This document shows, one piece after another, positions 1-4,575 of a stretch of DNA of 7,323 nt. The first letter of the stretch is position 1, and the number at the start of each line of letters is the position of its first letter. This stretch comes from Myxococcales bacterium. Lineage in GTDB: Bacteria > Myxococcota > Myxococcia > Myxococcales > Anaeromyxobacteraceae. Position numbers and translations under genes: made by a program. Under the pieces are notes generated by a model. That model did no database searches. It was not told the origin of the DNA and saw only the letters and a program-made list of their open reading frames with translations. Location: NCBI GenBank assembly GCA_021848865.1, contig JAJZTO010000137.1:1-7323 (forward strand), read 5' to 3'.

Positions 1-327
1 GGACCCGATCCACTCCTCGAGCCGCCCCAGCCGCACCGGCGGGTAGAGCGGCACCGGCACCGCGCCGGCGACGAGCGCGCCCAGCAGCGCGTCGAGGAAG
101 AGCGGCTCGGTGCGCAGCACCAGCGCCACCCGGTCGCCCGGCGCGACGCCCGCCGCGGCGAGGCGGGCCGCGGCGCGCCGGGCCCGCGCCGAAACCTCGC
201 CCCAGGAGAGCCGCTCCTCGCGCTCGCGCAGGTCGACGAAGGTGACGCCGGAGGGGTGGCCGGCGGCCGCCATGAGCGCCTCCACCAGGGTGGCGTGGCG
301 CGGCGGCGGGGCGGGAGGGCCCCTCAC
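1..327 (-). CDS. AMP-binding fatty-acyl ligase, probably a fatty-acyl-AMP ligase (FAAL); N-terminal part only
   Basis: Reading the minus strand from a GTG at 327-325 gives 109 open codons to the window edge, so the C-terminal majority is missing. The visible part matches the N-terminal start of the ANL (AMP-forming acyl ligase) superfamily: a FVDLRER...LSWGEV segment (about residues 30-45), then AGVAPGDRVALVL (about 60-72), then GALVAGAVPVPLYPPVRLGR (about 82-101). The PVPLYPP stretch is characteristic of fatty-acyl-AMP ligases such as the FadD32 type, which make acyl-adenylates from fatty acid and ATP and pass the acyl group to an acyl carrier protein rather than to CoA. The start overlaps the stop of the upstream ACP gene as GTGA, with a GGAGG ribosome site 7 nt upstream (335-339), so translation is probably coupled. 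The neighbouring ACP is the natural acyl acceptor. The FAAL-specific insertion and the A8/A10 motifs lie outside the window, so a CoA ligase cannot be excluded. Family is confident; subfamily is an inference. Confidence 0.85.
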   Translation of the reverse strand, partial: MRGPPAPPPRHATLVEALMAAAGHPSGVTFVDLREREERLSWGEVSARARRAAARLAAAGVAPGDRVALVLRTEPLFLDALLGALVAGAVPVPLYPPVRLGRLEEWIGS

Positions 328-593
328 GGCGCCGCCTCCGGGCCCGGGGCCGGCGCCGCCTCGCGGGCGGCCACCAGCCGGGCCAGGTCGGCGAGGCTGC
401 GGGTCCGGGCCGCGTCGTCGGCGCCCAGGATCACCCGGAACCGGTCCTCCACCGCCGTCACCAGCGCCAGCAGCAGCAGCGAGTCGAGCCGGCCGGCCAG
501 CTCCTCGTCGTCGGCGAAGGGCCCGGGCTCGCGCAGCTCCTCCCGGACGATGCGCCGGATCTCGGCCGCCACCGCCTGCTCGCGCGCGGTCAC
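324..593 (-). CDS. Stand-alone acyl carrier protein (phosphopantetheine-binding)
   Basis: This 89-residue acidic, helical protein is an acyl carrier protein. Residues 36-39 read LDSL, where Ser38 is the expected 4'-phosphopantetheine attachment site at the start of helix II (DSLLLLALVTAVEDRF follows). Helix I (AAEIRRIVREEL) and a late SLADLARLV helix, typical of ACP helix IV, are also visible, followed by a short Ala/Pro-rich tail. It would carry an acyl chain in the cytoplasm after activation by a phosphopantetheinyl transferase encoded elsewhere. The GTG start at 593-591 overlaps the TGA of the methyltransferase gene (GTGA), with a good GGGAGGG ribosome site at 599-605 and a 5-nt spacer. 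Its own TGA overlaps the GTG of the ligase gene. Placement between a type III PKS/methyltransferase pair and a FAAL-like ligase suggests it takes the fatty acyl group from the ligase and presents it to the PKS. That hand-off is inferred. A carrier for another step is possible. Confidence 0.88.
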   Translation of the reverse strand: MTAREQAVAAEIRRIVREELREPGPFADDEELAGRLDSLLLLALVTAVEDRFRVILGADDAARTRSLADLARLVAAREAAPAPGPEAAP

Positions 594-1153
594 CGGCGCC
601 CTCCCGGCACCAGCCGCGGGAGCCCGGCGAAGGCCGCCTCCCAGCCCGGGCCCAGGGCCCGCTCCTCGGCCCGGATGCGCACCCGGAGCAGGAGCGCGTT
701 GGCGAGGCCGAAGAGGAGGGCGGTGCGCCAGCTCCCCCAGGCGAGCGGCAGGCAGGCCCCCTCCACCACCACCGCCAGGTAGTTGGGGTGGCGCAGGAAC
801 CGGTAGGGGCCGCCCACCACCGGCGCCGCTCCCGGCACCACCACCACCCGGGTGCTCCAGCGCTCGCCCAGGGTGGCCACGGCCCACCAGCGCAGCGCCT
901 GGGAGAGCCCGACGCCGGCCACCGCCGCCCAGGCCGCGGGCGGCGGGGGCGACGGGAAGCGCAGCGCCTCGGCGGCGCAGGCGGCGAGCAGCGCGGCGTG
1001 CAGCGCCACCAGGGCGGGGTAGTGGCCGCGGCCGTGCTCGGCGCCGCCGCGGGCCAGCGCCCGCCGGGCGTTCCGCTCCGAGAGGCGCAGCTCGGCGAGC
1101 CGCTCCAGGGCGACGGCGCCGACCAGCCCGAGGTAGAGGGTGAGCCAGGGCAC
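590..1153 (-). CDS. Isoprenylcysteine carboxyl methyltransferase (ICMT)-family integral membrane methyltransferase
   Basis: The product is 187 residues and strongly hydrophobic, with about four to five membrane segments (roughly residues 3-18, 47-64, 73-92, 122-138 and 144-157). The family signature for S-adenosylmethionine binding is present: GPYRFLRHPNY at 115-125, Glu131, and RIRAEERAL at 159-167. The N-terminal ERLAELRLSERN...GAEHGRGHYP block is typical of the bacterial YpbQ/BpsB-like branch. Members next to type III PKS genes (Bacillus subtilis BpsB with BpsA, Streptomyces griseus SrsB with SrsA) O-methylate alkylpyrones or alkylresorcinols, and the same job is the best guess here because the gene starts 6 nt after the PKS stop. 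The GTG start at 1153-1151 is preceded by GAGGG overlapping the PKS stop, with a rather short 3-nt spacer. No other start is available in the first 16 codons. The stop overlaps the ACP start. Family is confident; the methylation target is inferred from context. Confidence 0.9.
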   Translation of the reverse strand: MPWLTLYLGLVGAVALERLAELRLSERNARRALARGGAEHGRGHYPALVALHAALLAACAAEALRFPSPPPPAAWAAVAGVGLSQALRWWAVATLGERWSTRVVVVPGAAPVVGGPYRFLRHPNYLAVVVEGACLPLAWGSWRTALLFGLANALLLRVRIRAEERALGPGWEAAFAGLPRLVPGGRR

Positions 1154-1159
1154 GTTCCC

Positions 1160-2299
1160 TCACCAGCGCAGCAGCAGCAGCTCGGCCGCGAAGCCCGGCC
1201 CCATGGCGGCGAGCAGCCCCAGGTCCCCGGGCCGGGCCTCGCCGGCGTCGAGGAGGTCGCCGAGCACGAAGAGCACCGAGGCGCTGGAGAGGTTCCCCAG
1301 CTCGGCGAGCGACCGGCGCGAGCGCGCCAGCGCCTGCTCGGGGAGGCCGAGCGCCTCGCCGAAGGCGGTGAGCACCTTGGGCCCGCCGGTGTGGGCCACC
1401 CAGTGGCGCACGTCGCCGCGCGCGAGGCCGTGGGCGGCGAGGAAGGCGTCGACGTCGGGGCCGACGCGGGTGCGGACCACCTCCGGCACCTTCCCGGAGA
1501 GCAGCACCTTGAAGCCGCCGTCCACGATCTCCCAGCCCATGACCCACTCGGTGTCGGGGTAGAGCACGGTGCGGGTGGCGACGACCTCCGGGCCCCGGGG
1601 CGCCGTGGTCCCGCGCTCACCGCCGGTGAGCACCACCGCCGCCGCGCCGTCGCCGAACAGGCCGGAGGAGACGGCGTTGGCGATGGAGGCGTCGTCGCGC
1701 TGCAGGGTGAGGGAGCACAGCTCCACCGAGAGCATCACCGCCACCTCGCCCGGGAAGGCGCGCAGCAGGTCGGCGGCGCGCGCCGTGCCGCCGGCCCCGG
1801 CGGCGCAGCCCAGGCCGAACACCGGCGTCCGGCGCACCTCGCGCCGGAGCCGCAGCCGGTTGCAGAGCCGGGCGTCGATCGAGGGGACCGCCAGCCCGGT
1901 GACGGTGACGAACCAGAGCTGGTCGACGTCGGCCGGCCCGAGGCCGGCCCGGGCCAGGGCGTCGCGCACCGCCGCCTCGCCCAGGTCGGTGGCGGCGGCG
2001 ATCCAGGCGTCGTTGGCCTTGCCGAGGCCGTCGAGCCCCGGGTAGGCCTCGAGCGGCAGCGCCAGGTGGCGCCCCTTCACCTGCACCGCCCGGTGCAGCG
2101 CCGCCAGCCGGTCGGGGTTGTGGTGGCGGGAGGACCAGTAGGCGCCCAGGGCCGCGAGCAGGGTCTCCTGGTCGTACCAGTGCGGCGGGAGGGCCCGGCC
2201 GACGGCGGCGACGCGCGGATGGGGTGCTCCGGCCAGGAGGCCTCCCGGGGGCTCGACGGGCCCCACCCACGGGATGTCCGGGCGCGGCGCCGGTTGCAA
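1160..2299 (-). CDS. Type III polyketide synthase (chalcone synthase-like; probable alkylpyrone/alkylresorcinol synthase)
   Basis: The 379-residue product has the full thiolase-fold type III PKS layout and length. The catalytic triad is intact: Cys165 in FGLGCAAGAGG, His303 in WVAHTGGPKVL, and Asn336 in LGNLSSASVLF. The LFGDGAAAVVL block (214-224) and the C-terminal MGPGFAAELLLLRW, equivalent to the GFGPG loop, are also present. Such homodimeric cytoplasmic enzymes extend an acyl starter with malonyl-CoA and cyclise the chain. The EWVMGWEIVDGGFKVLLS region (251-268) resembles bacterial long-chain enzymes rather than plant chalcone synthases. Its neighbours (ICMT methyltransferase, ACP, FAAL-like ligase) point to a fatty-acyl starter and an alkylpyrone or alkylresorcinol product. 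The start is uncertain. The given TTG at 2299 has GGAG only 1 nt away. An in-frame GTG at 2266 would give 368 residues but has no good ribosome site. Homology proper begins near residue 28, so both fit. Thr304 stands where many homologues have Pro. The exact product cannot be read from sequence. Confidence 0.93.
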   Translation of the reverse strand: MQPAPRPDIPWVGPVEPPGGLLAGAPHPRVAAVGRALPPHWYDQETLLAALGAYWSSRHHNPDRLAALHRAVQVKGRHLALPLEAYPGLDGLGKANDAWIAAATDLGEAAVRDALARAGLGPADVDQLWFVTVTGLAVPSIDARLCNRLRLRREVRRTPVFGLGCAAGAGGTARAADLLRAFPGEVAVMLSVELCSLTLQRDDASIANAVSSGLFGDGAAAVVLTGGERGTTAPRGPEVVATRTVLYPDTEWVMGWEIVDGGFKVLLSGKVPEVVRTRVGPDVDAFLAAHGLARGDVRHWVAHTGGPKVLTAFGEALGLPEQALARSRRSLAELGNLSSASVLFVLGDLLDAGEARPGDLGLLAAMGPGFAAELLLLRW

Positions 2300-2305
2300 G
2301 CTCCA

Positions 2306-2326
2306 GGCGGGGGAGGAGCCCCCGCC
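2306..2326 (-). repeat. Perfect 8-bp GC inverted repeat between kinase and PKS genes
   Basis: GGCGGGGG (2306-2313) and CCCCCGCC (2319-2326) are perfect complements around the 5-nt loop AGGAG. The element lies in the short gap between the histidine kinase stop and the PKS start, only a few nucleotides from the TTG. There is no T-run after it in either direction, so a classical intrinsic terminator is not shown. It could be a weak terminator, an mRNA processing or attenuating structure in the PKS leader, or a chance product of extreme GC content. Confidence 0.4.
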
Positions 2327-2365
2327 CTGCGGACCGGGGACCCCGGACGCCGCCTGCCCGGCGCC

Positions 2366-4420
2366 CTAGGGGTTCCCGCGGCGCACCGGCATCGGCACCG
2401 CGAGCGGGACGGTGAAGGTGAAGGTCGCGCCCCGGCCCGGCGGCGACTCCACGGCGATGTGGCCCCCGTGGGCCTCGACCAGCAGCCGGCTGATGAAGAG
2501 CCCCAACCCCAGGCCGTCGGCGCCGCTCCCCGCCGGGCCGCGGTAGAAGCGCTCGAAGACGTGGGGCAGGTCGGCCGCGGGGATGCCGGCGCCCTGGTCG
2601 AGGACCGAGACGCGCAGCTCCTCCTCGCCGGCGGAGGCGCGGATCTCCACCTCGGTCCCGGCGGGCGAGTGGGCGAAGGCGTTGGTGAGCAGGTTCAGGA
2701 CCACGCGGTCGAGCCGCTCCGGGTCGGCCCAGGCGAGCGGGAGGTCGGCGGGCAGGGAGAGGCGCACCCGCGCCGGGTCCACCACGCCGGCCGACATCGT
2801 CACCAGCTCCGGCAGCCAGGCCCGCAGGTCGAGCGACCGGCAGGAGAGCTTCAGGCGCCCGCTCTCCATCCGGGCGGCGTCCACCAGGTCCCGGATCATC
2901 CCGCCCATCTGGCGGCTCGCGGCGACGACCGCCTCCGCGGCCCGCCGGGGCCTGTCGGCGCCCTCGCTGAGCCGCAGCAGCCGTTCCCCCTGGAGGAGGA
3001 TGATCTGGAGCGGGTTGCGCAGGTCGTGGGAGACGGCGCGCAGCAGGTCCTCCAGGCGGCCCTGCAGCTCCTGCAGCGCCGAGACGTCGGCCACCGCCGC
3101 CACCGCGCCGACGATCCGGTTCTCGGCGCGGATGGGGGCGGCCGAGACCGAGACCCAGGTCCCCGGCTTCCCGCGCGGCTGGATGGCCATGACGAAGCCG
3201 CGCACCGTCTCGCCGCGCAGCGCCCGCTCCAGCGGCACGTCCTCCAGCGCGATGGGCCGGTCGTCGGTGGTGCGAGGCCGGAGCAGGCGCCAGCGGCTCA
3301 TCACCGAGTCGTCGTGCAGGTCGAGGGCCTCGGCGAAGAGCCGCCCGGCCATGGCGTTCTGGCGCACCACCCGGCCGTCGGGCGAGATCACCAGGATGGC
3401 CTCGGGCGCGGCGGCGATGGCCGCCTCCAGCTCGGCGCGCGCCTTGGTCTCCCGCTCCGTGCTCTCGGCGAGCCGGCTGATGGTCTCCGCCAGCTCCCCC
3501 TCGATGCGGCCGCGAAGCTGCTCCAGGTAGCGGTTCGAGGCGGCCAGCTCGCGCGTCGTCCCGTCCAGGCGCCGGTAGGGGTCGAGCACCGTGGCCACGA
3601 AGAAGGTGTCGAACACCACCCAGCCGGCCACCGCCGAGTAGACGTGGGCGGCCGCGCCCAGGAAGTCGATCCCGGTGTGGGAGAGGCCGTAGGCGACCTG
3701 GCCGATGGCCGAGAGCCCGAGCGCCTCGGCGAGCCGGAGGTGCATGGCCTCGCCCGTGGCGCGGTGGCGCAGGAGGTGGAGGACCAAGCCGGCCACGCAG
3801 ACGAGCGCCAGCACCACCTCGGAGCCGGCCCGCACCGCGGTGGTCCCTCCGCCGGCGGGGATCAGGGTGCCGGGGCCGACGGCGGCGCTCTCCACGGCGA
3901 AGAGGATCGCCGCGGCCAGCAGGCTGACGGCGGCCATCGAGCCGCGCCGCAGCAGCGGGTGGCCCGACCGGCGCGGCACGAAGGCGGCGGCGAGGAGCGT
4001 CACCCCCATCCAGCCGCGCGCGCCGTGCCACCAGGCCGCGCCGTGGTCCCAGCTCGCGGTGACGGCCACCCCGGGCATGCCCGGCACCGCCAGCAGGTGG
4101 TAGCCCTCCAGCACCGCCAGGCCCAGGAAGGCGGCGCCCACGAAGCGTCCCCGCGCGTCCTCCGGCCCCCCCTGGGCCGCGTACCACTGGACCGCGAAGG
4201 TGGACCCGGCGACGACCACCAGGAAGAGGACCAGCAGGCCGTGGAGCGCCACCATCGCCGGTCGGCTGGCGAACCTCTCGGGGAGCAGGGCGGCGAGGAG
4301 GACGGGGAGCGCCGCGAAGGCGGCGGCCACCAGGCCGTGCGACAGGTGAAGCCGCCCGGCGGCCCCGCCGCTCGAGGGCGCTCCGTCCTCCGCTGGCCTG
4401 CCATCCCGGTCCGGCACCAC
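2366..4420 (-). CDS. Membrane-bound PAS sensor histidine kinase (MASE3-like sensor region)
   Basis: This 684-residue protein has a membrane sensor region of about eight hydrophobic segments (about residues 29-47, 55-74, 93-112, 136-148, 161-180, 200-217, 232-248, 259-279). The LEGYHLLAVPGMPG...ARGWMGVTLLAA stretch (104-145) resembles MASE3 sensor domains. A charged linker, likely coiled coil (about 286-335), leads to a PAS domain (about 331-448), a HisKA dimerisation domain with phosphoacceptor His465 in AVSHDLRNP, and an HATPase_c domain with N box N576-N580, G1 DQGAGIP (608-614), F box FERFYRG (622-628) and G2 GLGLGLFISR (636-645). All catalytic motifs are intact, so it should autophosphorylate at the inner membrane and pass phosphate to a response regulator. 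None is encoded here, so it is orphan within the window. Tandem GTG codons at 4420 and 4417 both could start it; GGGGGA upstream suits the second slightly better. The ligand is unknown. A role in controlling the downstream lipid genes is possible but unproven. Confidence 0.92.
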   Translation of the reverse strand: MVPDRDGRPAEDGAPSSGGAAGRLHLSHGLVAAAFAALPVLLAALLPERFASRPAMVALHGLLVLFLVVVAGSTFAVQWYAAQGGPEDARGRFVGAAFLGLAVLEGYHLLAVPGMPGVAVTASWDHGAAWWHGARGWMGVTLLAAAFVPRRSGHPLLRRGSMAAVSLLAAAILFAVESAAVGPGTLIPAGGGTTAVRAGSEVVLALVCVAGLVLHLLRHRATGEAMHLRLAEALGLSAIGQVAYGLSHTGIDFLGAAAHVYSAVAGWVVFDTFFVATVLDPYRRLDGTTRELAASNRYLEQLRGRIEGELAETISRLAESTERETKARAELEAAIAAAPEAILVISPDGRVVRQNAMAGRLFAEALDLHDDSVMSRWRLLRPRTTDDRPIALEDVPLERALRGETVRGFVMAIQPRGKPGTWVSVSAAPIRAENRIVGAVAAVADVSALQELQGRLEDLLRAVSHDLRNPLQIILLQGERLLRLSEGADRPRRAAEAVVAASRQMGGMIRDLVDAARMESGRLKLSCRSLDLRAWLPELVTMSAGVVDPARVRLSLPADLPLAWADPERLDRVVLNLLTNAFAHSPAGTEVEIRASAGEEELRVSVLDQGAGIPAADLPHVFERFYRGPAGSGADGLGLGLFISRLLVEAHGGHIAVESPPGRGATFTFTVPLAVPMPVRRGNP

Positions 4421-4443
4421 GGTCCCCCATCCCTACCCGAGAG

Positions 4444-4452
4444 CTTCTAGCA
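4444..4452 (-). promoter_or_regulatory. Candidate extended -10 promoter for the histidine kinase gene
   Basis: On the minus strand this reads TGCTAGAAG, which fits an extended -10 (TGn followed by TAGAAG, four of six matches to TATAAT). Transcription would begin near 4437 and leave a leader of about 17 nt before the GTG at 4420. The expected -35 position (CGCCAC) does not match consensus, so the call rests only on the extended -10 and its position. It is a weak prediction by eye. Confidence 0.28.
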
Positions 4453-4469
4453 CGCCCGAACGGGGCGTG
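4451..4469. repeat. Inverted repeat in the kinase/clpB divergent region (possible operator)
   Basis: CACGCCC (4451-4457) and GGGCGTG (4463-4469) are perfect 7-bp complements separated by GAACG. The repeat lies directly upstream of the candidate extended -10 of the kinase gene, where its -35/-10 spacer would be, which is a typical operator position. It is also about 107 bp upstream of clpB. It does not match the CIRCE heat-shock operator. In DNA of this GC content a 7-bp repeat can arise by chance, so a binding role is only suggested by location. Confidence 0.35.
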
Positions 4470-4540
4470 GCGCCGTCCCGGTCGCCGCACCTCGGGCGGT
4501 CCTGCGCAAAAGTTGCCGGGTTCACGGACACTTCGACCTC

Positions 4541-4568
4541 CTTGCCAGTCGCGCGGCGAGCCTTACGT
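4541..4568 (+). promoter_or_regulatory. Weak candidate promoter for clpB
   Basis: CTTGCCA (4541-4547) followed after 13 nt by CCTTACGT (4561-4568) loosely resembles a heat-shock sigma-32 promoter (CTTGAAA, then CCCCATNT). It can also be read as a poor sigma-70 pair, TTGCCA and TTACGT with a 15-nt spacer. Either would start transcription almost at the ATG at 4576, giving a leaderless or nearly leaderless message, which would agree with the poor ribosome site there. No CIRCE element is present. The matches are partial and the call is tentative. Confidence 0.22.
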
Positions 4569-4575
4569 TCGAGCC

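Noticed and set aside
464..481. CAG trinucleotide run inside the ACP gene
   Set aside because: It encodes the Leu-rich start of ACP helix II (DSLLLLAL) and is explained by coding preference rather than by an independent repeat.
324..1547. A 407-codon minus-strand frame read as one protein
   Set aside because: Only its last 89 codons make sense (the ACP). The rest is an off-frame reading of the methyltransferase and PKS genes.
110..4450. A 1446-codon open frame on the plus strand spanning the whole lipid cluster and kinase
   Set aside because: It runs antisense to five genes with clear domain motifs. Its translation is low-complexity Arg/Gly/Pro/Ala/His-rich without any recognisable fold. 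Long antisense frames are expected when codon third positions are nearly all G or C.
1617..4490. A 957-codon minus-strand frame overlapping the kinase and PKS
   Set aside because: It is a frame-shifted shadow of both genes. Its product is Arg/Gly/Pro-rich with no domain, while the other frame carries intact kinase and PKS motifs.
4535..4549. A sigma-54-like promoter on the minus strand (TGGCAAG...TCGAA)
   Set aside because: The -24 GG is present but the -12 GC is replaced by GA at the required spacing, so the essential element is missing.
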